Positions 1 through 8,994 of a DNA stretch of 64,000 nt are shown in pieces. Position numbers and translations under genes: made by a program. This DNA is from Gabonibacter massiliensis (GTDB lineage: Bacteria > Bacteroidota > Bacteroidia > Bacteroidales > Marinifilaceae): positions 2,211,110-2,275,109 of the forward strand of contig LN913013.1 of the NCBI GenBank assembly GCA_001487125.1, read 5' to 3'. The notes under the pieces are model-generated. The model was not told the origin of the DNA. It worked only from the letters and a program-made list of their open reading frames with translations, and ran no database searches. The first letter of the stretch is position 1; each line of letters starts with the position of its first letter.

Positions 1-1
1 T

Positions 2-9
2 TAAATTTG
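2..9 (+). promoter_or_regulatory. Bacteroidetes -7 element (TAAATTTG) just before rprX
   Basis: The octamer fits the Bacteroidetes -7 consensus TAnnTTTG. It lies only four bases upstream of the rprX ATG at 14, so transcription would begin at or next to the start codon and the mRNA would be leaderless or nearly so. The -33 half lies outside the window and cannot be checked. Confidence 0.4.
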
Positions 10-13
10 TGGT

Positions 14-1552
14 ATGAGAAAACAACAGATTATCATATTGGGTGTTGTGTTTGGTCTCTCGTTATTTGGATTAATTCTGCTTCAGACAAGCTATTTTCAG
101 ACCGCCTTTGAAGTAAAAAAAGAGCAGTTTGATTATACCGTCAATAAAGTGATGGATGAGGTTGTTGATTATATCCGGGGAAAAGTGAAGATGAATCGCA
201 TTGCAGAGGGGAACAATCTGTTGAAAAGTTCAGAGGATGGTGTAGAAGATACTCGAATGTACGTGGATCCGAAGCGGAAAATCGCTTCTAAGAACGATCC
301 TAATTTGATGTTTAGTTCTGTACTGAGTTTGATTGATGATGACTCGGATGTGCAGGATGTCAGTGATTTTGTAGGTCGTAAGGTAACCAAAGATAATTTA
401 TCGACCTCTCTTGCAAAATTGCAACAGCAGATTAAGGAACGTTTGGGAAAGGATTATGTGCTGGTCGTAGAGGAGGGGAATAAACCGGAACGAATGATAG
501 AGGGCAGGATGGATGTGAATGATTTGTACGGTTTTATCGGAAATGCTCTGATCGATAACGGTATTCGTAGCTCGTTTGAGTTCGGGATAAAAGAGAATGG
601 AAAGTTCGTGTTGGCCTCTAAAAACTTTTTAAGTCAACAGGATCGATATTGGGATAAGAGAATTTTCCCGGGTGAAAAAGGAGGAACGGTACTGTATTTG
701 AGGTTTCCTGATTTGGCAGGAGATGCGGCGAGTTCTTTGTGGATGCTGTTACCCAGTATATTGATCACATTCGCTTTGTTGTTTTGTTCTGTATTCTGTT
801 TAGTGGTTATTATTCGTCAGAAAAAACTATCGGTAATAAAGAATGACTTTATTAACAATATGACTCATGAATTTAAAACCCCGATAGCGACGATCTCTTT
901 GGCTTCACAGATGTTGAAGGACGGAGCTGTAACGAATACGCCGGAAACCATTGACCGGGTCGCTACCATTATTCGGGACGAGAGTAAACGTTTGACTTAT
1001 CAGGTGGAACGGGTGTTGCAAACCGCTCTTTTTACGGAAACGAGGATGAAGTTAAAATTGAAAAAGATCAATATAAATGACATTATAGAAGATTTGTTAC
1101 CTAAATTTATCTTGCGGGTGGAGGATAAAGGAGGTAAAATGTTCGGTCACCTGGAGGCTGAAAATGACGAGGTATTGGCCGATGAGGTTCATATAACGAA
1201 CGTCATTTCTAATCTGGTTGACAATGCTATTAAGTATTGTATCCGGGCTCCGGAGATCTCAATCTATACGCGAAATAGGAATCATGAGATTGTTATTAGT
1301 GTGATTGATAATGGCATAGGAATTGCTAAGAAAGATCAAAAATTGATCTTTGAACGTTTTTATCGCGTGTCGACAGGAAATTTGCATGACGTGAAAGGTT
1401 TTGGGCTGGGCCTTTCGTACGTGAAAAAGATCGTGGAAGCACACGGAGGAAACATTGACGTGGAAAGTTCCCCGGATAAAGGGAGCTGTTTTGACATTAT
1501 TTTACCATTAACATCAAAAAAACAAAAGGTAAAGAGAACCTTATTTTTCTAA
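14..1552 (+). CDS. rprX: Sensor histidine kinase, RprX-like
   Basis: Membrane sensor kinase that autophosphorylates on a His and passes the phosphate to the response regulator encoded just downstream. There is a transmembrane segment at about residues 6-26, a periplasmic sensor region, and a second transmembrane segment at about 240-268. The dimerisation and phosphoacceptor motif (THEFKTP) places the phosphorylated His at 285. The ATPase part shows the N box (NLVDNAIKY) near 400, DNGIGI near 433 and GFGLGLSYV near 461. Its length of 512 residues and its pairing with an RprY-like regulator match the RprX/RprY system described in Bacteroides fragilis. The stimulus is not evident from the sequence. 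Confidence 0.9.
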   Translation: MRKQQIIILGVVFGLSLFGLILLQTSYFQTAFEVKKEQFDYTVNKVMDEVVDYIRGKVKMNRIAEGNNLLKSSEDGVEDTRMYVDPKRKIASKNDPNLMFSSVLSLIDDDSDVQDVSDFVGRKVTKDNLSTSLAKLQQQIKERLGKDYVLVVEEGNKPERMIEGRMDVNDLYGFIGNALIDNGIRSSFEFGIKENGKFVLASKNFLSQQDRYWDKRIFPGEKGGTVLYLRFPDLAGDAASSLWMLLPSILITFALLFCSVFCLVVIIRQKKLSVIKNDFINNMTHEFKTPIATISLASQMLKDGAVTNTPETIDRVATIIRDESKRLTYQVERVLQTALFTETRMKLKLKKININDIIEDLLPKFILRVEDKGGKMFGHLEAENDEVLADEVHITNVISNLVDNAIKYCIRAPEISIYTRNRNHEIVISVIDNGIGIAKKDQKLIFERFYRVSTGNLHDVKGFGLGLSYVKKIVEAHGGNIDVESSPDKGSCFDIILPLTSKKQKVKRTLFF

Positions 1553-1613
1553 TTTCGTATATTTTTTCAGAGAATTTAAAACGATATAGAGAATTATTTA
1601 AAACAACATAGCT

Positions 1614-2303
1614 ATGGATGAGAAAATTAAAATTTTATTAGCAGAGGATGACACAAACCTCGGCATGCTGCTTAAAGAGTATTTAAGAGCTAAAGGTTTT
1701 GACACCGTTTTATGCGAGGATGGAGAAGTCGCTTACGAGACTTTTTTAAATCAACCTTTCGATATTTGTATATTTGACGTGATGATGCCGAAGAAAGACG
1801 GTTTCACTTTGGCAAAAGACGTACGACAAATTAATAGCGAGATTCCAATCATTTTCTTGACGGCAAAAACGATGAAAGAAGATGTGTTGGAAGGATTCAA
1901 ATTAGGAGCTGACGATTACATGAGTAAACCTTTCAGCATGGAAGAGTTGCTTTTGAGAATCGAGGCCGTATTGAGAAGATCGACCGGTCTGAAACCGGAA
2001 GATGAGCAAGAGATCTTTAAGATCGGTAAGTTGACGTTCAACTCTAAGAAGCAAACTTTGTTTGATGGAGAAGAGGAGCAAAAACTGACCACGAAAGAAT
2101 CGGAATTACTTCGTTTGTTATGCTTGAATGTAAATAAAGTATTGGAGAGAAACTTTGCTTTGAAGAACATTTGGGCGGATGACAACTATTTCAATGCAAG
2201 AAGTATGGATGTTTATATCACCAAATTACGTAAACACTTGAAGAAAGATCCTTCTGTGGAAATTATCAATGTTCACGGAAAAGGATATAAATTGATCCTT
2301 TGA
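1614..2303 (+). CDS. rprY: OmpR-family response regulator, RprY-like
   Basis: DNA-binding response regulator, 229 residues. The receiver domain (about 1-120) has the acidic pocket E11-D12-D13, the phosphoacceptor D55 in FDVMMP, and the conserved Lys in YMSKPF. The winged-helix output domain (about 135-229) ends with the typical OmpR-family motif RSMDVYITKLRKHL followed by VHGKGYKL. It follows the kinase gene by about 60 bases on the same strand, so the two are probably one operon, and a strong terminator follows the stop codon. It is the cognate partner of the RprX-like kinase; the regulon is not visible here. Confidence 0.92.
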   Translation: MDEKIKILLAEDDTNLGMLLKEYLRAKGFDTVLCEDGEVAYETFLNQPFDICIFDVMMPKKDGFTLAKDVRQINSEIPIIFLTAKTMKEDVLEGFKLGADDYMSKPFSMEELLLRIEAVLRRSTGLKPEDEQEIFKIGKLTFNSKKQTLFDGEEEQKLTTKESELLRLLCLNVNKVLERNFALKNIWADDNYFNARSMDVYITKLRKHLKKDPSVEIINVHGKGYKLIL

Positions 2304-2321
2304 TGTCTGATAAATGAATAA

Positions 2322-2350
2322 ACGGGTCTCGTTTTCGGGACCCGTTTTTT
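2322..2350 (+). terminator. Rho-independent terminator after rprY
   Basis: A stem of about 10 pairs (ACGGGTCTCG against CGGGACCCGT, one G-U wobble) with a TTTT loop is followed at once by a run of six T. It ends the rprX-rprY transcript before the convergent rpiB gene. Confidence 0.88.
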
Positions 2351-2357
2351 ATGGTGT

Positions 2358-2789
2358 TTATTTTACCGGAATCTTATCTATTCTCCGTTGATGTCTTCCG
2401 CCTTCGAAGGCTGTCGATAAGAAGGTGTCGATCACGTTTTGAGCCTCTTCGTAGGCTATGAAACGAGCTGGAATACTGCAAACATTGGCATTGTTGTGTT
2501 GACGCGCCAAAGCTGCCAATTCCATATTCCAGCATAGGGCACAACGGATTCCCTGATGCTTGTTTACTGTCATGGAGATACCGTTTCCGCTTCCGCACAG
2601 GACAATTCCTTTTTCGTATTCTCCGGATTCCACGCTGACGGCCAACGGGTGTGCCGTGTCCGGGTAATCCATACTTTCGGAAGAGTGGGTCCCGAAATCT
2701 TTCACTTCATGTCCCTCCTCCCGAAGGTATTTAACTAATCTCTCCTTGTACTCGTAACCTGCATGGTCACATGCTATTGCTATTTTCAT
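2358..2789 (-). CDS. rpiB: Ribose 5-phosphate isomerase B
   Basis: Interconverts ribose 5-phosphate and ribulose 5-phosphate in the non-oxidative pentose phosphate pathway; cytoplasmic. The 143-residue length is usual for the RpiB/LacAB family. Visible motifs are ACDHAG at residues 6-11, the catalytic Cys65 in LCGSGNG, the NKHQGIRCALCW segment, and the Arg/His-rich tail (GGRHQRRI) that contacts phosphate in this family. It is convergent with rprY and separated from it by the terminator. A paralogous allose 6-phosphate isomerase cannot be excluded from sequence alone, but RpiB is the usual assignment. Confidence 0.93.
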   Translation of the reverse strand: MKIAIACDHAGYEYKERLVKYLREEGHEVKDFGTHSSESMDYPDTAHPLAVSVESGEYEKGIVLCGSGNGISMTVNKHQGIRCALCWNMELAALARQHNNANVCSIPARFIAYEEAQNVIDTFLSTAFEGGRHQRRIDKIPVK

Positions 2790-2840
2790 ACGATAAATTA
2801 AAATTTCCGTTTAACGGATGATTATACGTTATATTTTTTG

Positions 2841-2848
2841 CAAAGGTA
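2841..2848 (-). promoter_or_regulatory. Bacteroidetes -7 element (TACCTTTG) for rpiB
   Basis: On the minus strand the octamer TACCTTTG fits TAnnTTTG and lies about 50 bases upstream of the rpiB start. A TTG that could serve as the -33 element lies about 23 bases further upstream, slightly longer than the usual spacing. Confidence 0.45.
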
Positions 2849-2928
2849 AGAAACATTTAGACTTCTGTGATCAAGAGATGATGTGAATTAATCACTTAAT
2901 CGGGTAATCGTTTCGAATTACCGTACGA

Positions 2929-5211
2929 TTAGAGTCTGCACATATCTACCGGTTTTTCTTTTTGAGCGTCTGTTACGGCAAGGGTGGTCATGTATACGAT
3001 ATCCCGTACGCTGCATCCCATTTGCAGAATATGTACCGGCTTTTTCAATCCTAAGAGTACCGGGCCGATGATTTCGTTGCTTCCTAATTCCTGTAATATG
3101 CCCAAAGCGATACTTCCGGAACTCAGGTTGGGGAAAATGATCGTGTTTACATCTTTATCCGCTAATGGCGAGAACGGATATCGCTTTTTTCTTAACTCTT
3201 TATTGAAAGCAACGGAAGCCGACATTTCTCCGTCCACGATGATTTCCGGGTATTTTCGATGTAAAACTTCGATGGCTTCTTGTATTTGTGCCGGACTTCC
3301 CAAGTGGTATTCTCCGAAATTGGAGTAAGAGGCTACGGCAATAATAGGTTCTACGTTAAATTGTTTCACGGCCTCGTAGGTGAGGACGGTGACGGATTCT
3401 AACGTATCGGCAGAAGGATGGCTGTTAACGGTGGTATCCGCCAAAAAGTAAGTTCCTTTTTTATGGGTAACGATATGCATCCCCACGGCGTATTTGCAAC
3501 ATTCCCGTAAACCGATGATGTCTTTGGCAGCCCGTAGTACATGGCGATAATCGGAGTGAATGCCGGATATCAGTCCGTCCCCGTCTCCGGATTCGACCAT
3601 CATCAATCCGATAAAATTCGAATTATGCATTAATTCTTCGGCCTGTTCGGCGGTGATCCCTTTTCTTTGCCTCAGCTTATAATAAGCTTGCGTGTATTCT
3701 CTTATCTTCTCTTTTTCTACGGCCGGATCGAAAATCGTTAATTCGTCGATCTTCAGATGAAGCTGTTTTTTTAAATTCTCAATTTCGGTTGTATTTCCGA
3801 TAAGAATAGGATGTGCTATTTTTTCCGTAACGATTTCCTGTATGGCCAATAGTACTTTTATATCAGCACCTTCTGCAAAGACAATACGTTTGGGATCTGT
3901 TTTGGCTTTTCCCGTCATGCGTCGCATAAGGCGGTCATCCTCTCCGATTCTTTTCTCGAGTTGTTCCTGGTAGGCTTCCCAATCGGTAATTGTCTTGCGG
4001 GCGATTCCGGATGTTATGGCAGCCCGGGCTACGGCCGGAGCAATACGACTGATCAAACGGACGTCTAAGGCTTTTGGAATGATATAATTCCGGCCGAATG
4101 CGATGGAAGGATCGTTATAGGCCATCTTAACCTTTTCCGGTACGGGTTCTTTGGTTAATCGGGCTAAAGCATAAACGGCCGCTAATTTCATCTCCTCGTT
4201 TATACCTTTGGCTTGAACGTCTAATGCCCCTCGGAAAATGTAAGGGAACCCCAATACGTTATTAATTTGATTGGGATAATCCGAACGACCTGTCGCGAAA
4301 ATAATGTCTGGACGACTATGTATGGCTTTCTCGTAAGAGATTTCAGGATTGGGGTTGGCCAAAGCAAAAACGATAGGGTCATTACCCATGCTTTGAATCA
4401 TTTCTTCTGTCAAAATGTCAGCCACGGATAAACCTAAAAATAAATCCGCTCCGACTAAGGCTTCCTGTAAAGTTTGTAGAGGCGTGTCTGTAGCGAACTC
4501 TTGTTTTTCACTGTTTAAATCTTTTCGATCGTTTCGGATAACGCCTTTACTGTCACACATGATCAAATGCTCTTTCTTCACTCCCAATGTCAAATAAAGA
4601 CGGGCACAAGAAATAGCAGCCGCTCCGGCACCGTTGACAACGACTTTTATCTCCTCGATCTTTTTGCCGTTAAGTTCCAAGGCGTTTAATAGTCCGGCTG
4701 CCGATATGATAGCGGTTCCATGCTGATCGTCATGCATAACGGGAATGTCTAATTCTTCCTTTAAACGTCGCTCTATTTCAAAGCATTCGGGAGCTTTGAT
4801 GTCTTCTAAATTTATTCCGCCGAAAGTCGGAGCTATAGTTTTAACCGTTTCGACGAACTTATCCACTTCTTTCGTGTCGACCTCGATATCGAAAACATCT
4901 ATGTCTGCAAAAATTTTAAATAAAAGTCCTTTTCCTTCCATTACGGGTTTACCGGATAGAGCTCCGATGTCTCCTAAACCTAAAACGGCTGTTCCGTTGG
5001 AGATGACGGCGACTAAATTGCTTTTGGCCGTGTATTTGTACGCTTCCGTCTGATTTTTTTGAATTTCGAGACAAGGTTCCGCTACCCCCGGGGAGTAAGC
5101 CAATGATAAATCGTGTTGGGTACTATGTGGTTTTGTCGGGATGACCTCGATCTTTCCGGGACGTCCTGTCGCGTGATATTGTAAAGCTTGTGTTTTTTCA
5201 ATAAAATCCAT
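2929..5211 (-). CDS. maeB: NADP-dependent malic enzyme with C-terminal phosphotransacetylase-like domain
   Basis: Oxidatively decarboxylates malate to pyruvate and supplies NADPH. The protein has the 760-residue two-domain MaeB layout. Residues of about 1-430 are the malic enzyme, with YSPGVAEPC near the N-terminus, the metal-site region MHDDQHGTA, the nucleotide-binding NGAGAAAIS, and ALANPNPEI. Residues of about 430-760 are a phosphate acetyl/butyryl-transferase-like domain, which in characterised MaeB proteins is regulatory and binds acetyl-CoA rather than being catalytic. It has its own transcription unit between rpiB and a divergent lipoprotein gene. A short hairpin without a T tract (2903-2922) follows the stop codon. 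Confidence 0.94.
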   Translation of the reverse strand: MDFIEKTQALQYHATGRPGKIEVIPTKPHSTQHDLSLAYSPGVAEPCLEIQKNQTEAYKYTAKSNLVAVISNGTAVLGLGDIGALSGKPVMEGKGLLFKIFADIDVFDIEVDTKEVDKFVETVKTIAPTFGGINLEDIKAPECFEIERRLKEELDIPVMHDDQHGTAIISAAGLLNALELNGKKIEEIKVVVNGAGAAAISCARLYLTLGVKKEHLIMCDSKGVIRNDRKDLNSEKQEFATDTPLQTLQEALVGADLFLGLSVADILTEEMIQSMGNDPIVFALANPNPEISYEKAIHSRPDIIFATGRSDYPNQINNVLGFPYIFRGALDVQAKGINEEMKLAAVYALARLTKEPVPEKVKMAYNDPSIAFGRNYIIPKALDVRLISRIAPAVARAAITSGIARKTITDWEAYQEQLEKRIGEDDRLMRRMTGKAKTDPKRIVFAEGADIKVLLAIQEIVTEKIAHPILIGNTTEIENLKKQLHLKIDELTIFDPAVEKEKIREYTQAYYKLRQRKGITAEQAEELMHNSNFIGLMMVESGDGDGLISGIHSDYRHVLRAAKDIIGLRECCKYAVGMHIVTHKKGTYFLADTTVNSHPSADTLESVTVLTYEAVKQFNVEPIIAVASYSNFGEYHLGSPAQIQEAIEVLHRKYPEIIVDGEMSASVAFNKELRKKRYPFSPLADKDVNTIIFPNLSSGSIALGILQELGSNEIIGPVLLGLKKPVHILQMGCSVRDIVYMTTLAVTDAQKEKPVDMCRL

Positions 5212-5361
5212 AATCTAACTTATTTGTATAAATGTAAAATTATCCGGATTTGTTTCAAACGACAAATAGAATGTGTTAATGAAAAGTTAAAGTCAAAATA
5301 TTAACGCAGGTTAAAAGAGGTTATTATTAATTTAGCCGAACTAAAATAGGTAGAATAGATA

Positions 5362-6693
5362 ATGATGAAATTTGGGTTAATAGTTGTATTGTTGGTGTCA
5401 TTCATATCTTGTACCAGAAATCAAAGGGTTGTTGTTGATTTTAATCTTGTTGGAACTAACGAACATCGATTCGTATTATCCGTCGATACTACAGAATACA
5501 GGGTTGACGTGGATGATAAGGGACACGGTCGTATCGTGTTAAACGAGTTGGGGTATGGTGTGTTGAAGTACGGGAAGGATCGGATTCCTTTATTTTTCGA
5601 AAGTGGAAAATCGTTGTCGATTTTTATTTACGGGAATAAGGTTCGTCAAAACGTTCGTTTTGAGGGGGATGGGGCTGCCAAGAATATTTATCTGAATAGC
5701 AGAAGATTTCAGGAAGGATCTCTTGACTATGCTTTGGGGGAGAGAGATTTTTTGAATCAGTTGAAAGATCATATCACCAGCCAATGTGAACATTTGGATT
5801 CCATGTCTTTTGATCCGGAATTTACGAAAATGGAGCGAGAGAGAATAAAATTTACGACCTATACCGTTTTGGAGAATTATCCTTTATACCATGCCTGGAG
5901 TACCGGAAACAAAGATTTCCTACCCGATACGGCTTATATGGATTGTATTAGGGCTTTGATTCGGGAAGATGAAAAATTAATGACATTGAAGGAGTATAAA
6001 GAAGGGATGGCTTCTTTGGTCTCTTTGATCAGTACCTATCGTATTCAGGAGTTTGATGCTTATAAACGGGTTATGGCTCAATTTGATTACGTGAAAAAAA
6101 ATTTGAAGAATAAGGTATTAATAGAGTATTTGATTGATCGTTTTGCTTACAATTATTTAGTCGGTTCCGGTATTGACGAACATACGGAAGAGATAGTCGC
6201 TGTTTATGATTATTATGTTAAAGATTCTGCTCTTAGGAAACATTTTTATGATTTTTATAACCGATGCGCCCGGATTGTAAAAGGGTGTCCAGCTTTGGAT
6301 TTTACCTATACGGATCAAAATGGAAATATCGTTCGTTCCATTGATTTTAGAGGGAAATACCTTTTATTGAACGTATGGGCGACCTGGGGAGCGCCTTGTC
6401 GGATTGAAAGTGTGGCATGGGATAAATTGGTAGAAAAATTCAAAGGTAAAAAAATAGCTTTTGTTTCTATATCCTGTGATAAAGATAGAGGAACTTGGGA
6501 ACGCTTTTTAAAGGAGAAACACACGTGTGATATTGAGCTCCATATGGGAGAAAATCGGGAATTGATGGATTTTTATTTGATTCGCGGAATCCCTCGTTTT
6601 ATTTTAATCGATCCGGAAGGAAATATCGTGGATTCTGATTTTTTGCGTCCGACCAATCCCGAAACGGAAACGTATCTGAAACAACTTTTTTAA
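5362..6693 (+). CDS. Thioredoxin-like lipoprotein (TlpA/AhpC fold) lacking the first active-site Cys
   Basis: Predicted envelope lipoprotein: a short hydrophobic leader ends in a lipobox (VSFISC) at residues 13-18. An N-terminal beta-rich region resembles the DUF4369-type domains found before TlpA modules in Bacteroidetes, followed by a helical middle. The C-terminal thioredoxin-like domain starts near residue 310. Its active site reads WATWGAPC, so the first Cys of the usual WCxPC is Gly343 and only Cys346 remains. The cis-Pro region reads RGIPRFIL. With one Cys it is unlikely to be a dithiol oxidoreductase and might be a scaffold or a one-Cys enzyme. It stands alone between two minus-strand genes. 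Confidence 0.75.
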   Translation: MMKFGLIVVLLVSFISCTRNQRVVVDFNLVGTNEHRFVLSVDTTEYRVDVDDKGHGRIVLNELGYGVLKYGKDRIPLFFESGKSLSIFIYGNKVRQNVRFEGDGAAKNIYLNSRRFQEGSLDYALGERDFLNQLKDHITSQCEHLDSMSFDPEFTKMERERIKFTTYTVLENYPLYHAWSTGNKDFLPDTAYMDCIRALIREDEKLMTLKEYKEGMASLVSLISTYRIQEFDAYKRVMAQFDYVKKNLKNKVLIEYLIDRFAYNYLVGSGIDEHTEEIVAVYDYYVKDSALRKHFYDFYNRCARIVKGCPALDFTYTDQNGNIVRSIDFRGKYLLLNVWATWGAPCRIESVAWDKLVEKFKGKKIAFVSISCDKDRGTWERFLKEKHTCDIELHMGENRELMDFYLIRGIPRFILIDPEGNIVDSDFLRPTNPETETYLKQLF

Positions 6694-6785
6694 TTTACGA
6701 TCTACCGTCGTCCATCTTTTTTTCATTCAATAAACCACCTGATCTCGGAATCTTTTTAATCTGCAATCGTCATATCTCTCAATCA
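6694..6785. repeat. AT-rich 3' intergenic repeat (GATTGTAGATT family)
   Basis: Short gap between convergent genes, filled with words of the window's dispersed repeat family, such as TTTACGATCTAC and TTTTTAATCTGCAATCGTC. Read on the minus strand, the words run in the sense direction downstream of mutL. Confidence 0.5.
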
Positions 6786-8657
6786 TCATGATTTACTGAA
6801 CCAAGGGATGACCTCTTCATTTTTTAAAATGTGAATGATGGTTTTCCCGTCGGCCGTATAGTTCGGATGTGTACAGGCAAAAAGACTATCGAAAAGGTCG
6901 TTCATCTCTTGTTTGTTCAATATTGTATCGTAGTTTAAGGCTGCGGCTTTTGCCAATGAAAGTGCGATCCGGTCCTGCATTTTTTCGCGTATGGAACCTT
7001 CCGTATTTTTATAGTGTTCGATTAAGTTAATCAGGACCTCTTTGCCCCGTGCATGTGAAAGATCGGGAGGTGTCGTGTAAACGGCATAACAATTTTTGCC
7101 GAATTCGCCTAATTCGAATCCTAATACGTTCAAGTCGTTGAGAATCTCTTTTACCAGCAAGAAGTCATCTGCTGATAGTTCCAACGTTTCCGGAAAAAGA
7201 CTCTTCTGGCCGCATACTTTCTGTTGTGTCAATGATTCGCGATAGCGTTCGAAGAGTACCCGCTCATGGGCTCTTTTCTGATCTATGAACATCAGTCCCG
7301 AATGAACCGGGGTAACGATATAACGGCCTTTCATTTGGATAAAAGAGATCACTCCCTCGTGATCTTCCTGCTTGACGGCCATTTCCGGAATTTCTGTTTG
7401 TATGACCTCTTCTTTTTCTTCTAATCCTTGAAAAAGGGCATCCCAATTAGCCGGTACCCGTTCTTTTTTTGCTTGCTCACGCGTATATTCTTTGGGAAAA
7501 GAAGCGGGGCGCTCGAAATCGGAATCCTCTTTTGAAATGGAGGTTGCATAATTGAACGGATTGTAATGGGGGTTGTAACTTACTTTCGGTACTTTGGGGA
7601 TGATAGGTGTCGTTTCCGGTGAAAAATCGACTTTTCCCTCCGTGTCGAAATCGATTGTAGGGGTAATGTTGAATTTTCCCAAAGCCTCTTTTACACAAGC
7701 TAAGATGATTTGAAAAATAGCGTTTTCATCCTGGAATTTTATTTCTGTTTTTGTCGGATGGATGTTGATATCGATCATGGAGGGATCTATCGTGAAATAG
7801 AGAAAATAGGAGGGAATCGTATCCGGGCTGATTAAACCGGAGTAAGCTTCTAACACTGCTTTGTGGAAATAGTTGTGTTTCATGAAGCGGTTGTTCACGA
7901 AAAAATACTGTTCCCCGTAACTCTTTCTGGAGTGTTGTGGAGCACACACGAAACCGTTGATCGTGATAAAACCGGTTTCACAACCCACCGTGATTAACTT
8001 GGGATTTATAGTTTTACCGAATGCGTTGACCAAGCGTTGCCGTAATCCGGAGATGGGGAAATTGTAAATCTCATTCCCGTTATTGACTAAAGAGAATGCG
8101 ATATGCGGAGCGGTAAGGGCTACCCGTAAAAATTCGATTGTAATGTTTCGTAGCTCCGTGGTGTCCGATTTTAAAAATTTGCGGCGGGCGGGAATGTTGT
8201 AAAATAAATTTTTCACGGAAAGATTGGTTCCCCTGTTGCAATTGATGCTTTCCTGGTTCTTTAATTCGGAATCGGCAATAAAAAGATAAGTACCCAATTC
8301 CTCCTCTTCTTTTTTCGTCTTTAGTTCCACTTCGGCTACGGAGGCAATGGAAGCCAAGGCTTCTCCCCGGAACCCCATGGTCCGGATATTGAACAGATCC
8401 GTCGCAGTTTTGATTTTAGACGTAGCGTGACGTTCGAATGCCATGCGGGCATCTCTTGGTGACATTCCGCTACCGTTGTCAATGACTTGAATAAGCGCTT
8501 TTCCTACATTTTTCAAAATAACCTGAATTTGTGTAGCTCCGGCATCGATGGCGTTTTCCATTAGTTCTTTAACCACGGAAGCCGGACGTTGTACAACCTC
8601 TCCGGCAGCAATTTGATTGGCCACGGAATCAGGTAAGAGTTGAATAATGTCGGACAT
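6786..8657 (-). CDS. mutL: DNA mismatch repair protein MutL
   Basis: Mismatch-repair ATPase that couples MutS recognition to strand removal. The 623-residue protein begins with the GHKL ATPase: IAAGEVVQRP, MENAIDAGA, DNGSGM and GFRGEALASI are all present. After a low-conservation linker (about 335-430) comes the C-terminal dimerisation domain. The position of the endonuclease motif DQHA(x)2E(x)4E reads DQKRAHERVLFE, so the metal-ligand His is Lys. The later C(P/N)HGRP motif is also absent (CTHPNYTADGK). Nicking activity is therefore doubtful. The small membrane-protein gene upstream ends about 20 bases away, so the two may be co-transcribed. Confidence 0.95.
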   Translation of the reverse strand: MSDIIQLLPDSVANQIAAGEVVQRPASVVKELMENAIDAGATQIQVILKNVGKALIQVIDNGSGMSPRDARMAFERHATSKIKTATDLFNIRTMGFRGEALASIASVAEVELKTKKEEEELGTYLFIADSELKNQESINCNRGTNLSVKNLFYNIPARRKFLKSDTTELRNITIEFLRVALTAPHIAFSLVNNGNEIYNFPISGLRQRLVNAFGKTINPKLITVGCETGFITINGFVCAPQHSRKSYGEQYFFVNNRFMKHNYFHKAVLEAYSGLISPDTIPSYFLYFTIDPSMIDINIHPTKTEIKFQDENAIFQIILACVKEALGKFNITPTIDFDTEGKVDFSPETTPIIPKVPKVSYNPHYNPFNYATSISKEDSDFERPASFPKEYTREQAKKERVPANWDALFQGLEEKEEVIQTEIPEMAVKQEDHEGVISFIQMKGRYIVTPVHSGLMFIDQKRAHERVLFERYRESLTQQKVCGQKSLFPETLELSADDFLLVKEILNDLNVLGFELGEFGKNCYAVYTTPPDLSHARGKEVLINLIEHYKNTEGSIREKMQDRIALSLAKAAALNYDTILNKQEMNDLFDSLFACTHPNYTADGKTIIHILKNEEVIPWFSKS

Positions 8658-8678
8658 AAATTTCGTTTGTTTTTAGTA

Positions 8679-8987
8679 CTAAAATAGTTTGAGAATCAAG
8701 TCGAGTTTGTATGTGGCCAGATAAAATATGACCAGTAGAATAACGATGAGGATCAAAAACAGCCGTAAAGAATAGCTCATTGACTTGGCAGGCCTGTTGG
8801 CTTTCCTGCGCGCGTATTCCCGTTGAAAACCGGACCTTACGTCAGGGATGTACTCTTCACCGTCTTCTTTTAGGCCGAGTTCGGCCCTCATCCTTTTCTC
8901 TCGCTCTTTTCTTGCTTCTGCTTCCGGATCCCAATAGCGGGGTTTTAGCTCGAAGCGTTTAGGTTTCGGTTGATTAAAAAATCCCAT
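8679..8987 (-). CDS. Small conserved tail-anchored membrane protein of unknown function
   Basis: 102 residues. The N-terminal two thirds are hydrophilic and rich in Arg, Glu and Lys (FELKPRYWDPEAEAR and a charged helix). A single transmembrane helix (about 76-98, LRLFLILIVILLVIFYL) lies close to the C-terminus. It sits tightly between a flippase-like gene (8-base gap) and mutL (about 20-base gap) on the same strand, which suggests an operon. Small proteins of this layout are often found beside mutL in Bacteroidetes, but no function is assigned here. Confidence 0.7.
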   Translation of the reverse strand: MGFFNQPKPKRFELKPRYWDPEAEARKEREKRMRAELGLKEDGEEYIPDVRSGFQREYARRKANRPAKSMSYSLRLFLILIVILLVIFYLATYKLDLILKLF

Positions 8988-8994
8988 AATCCAT

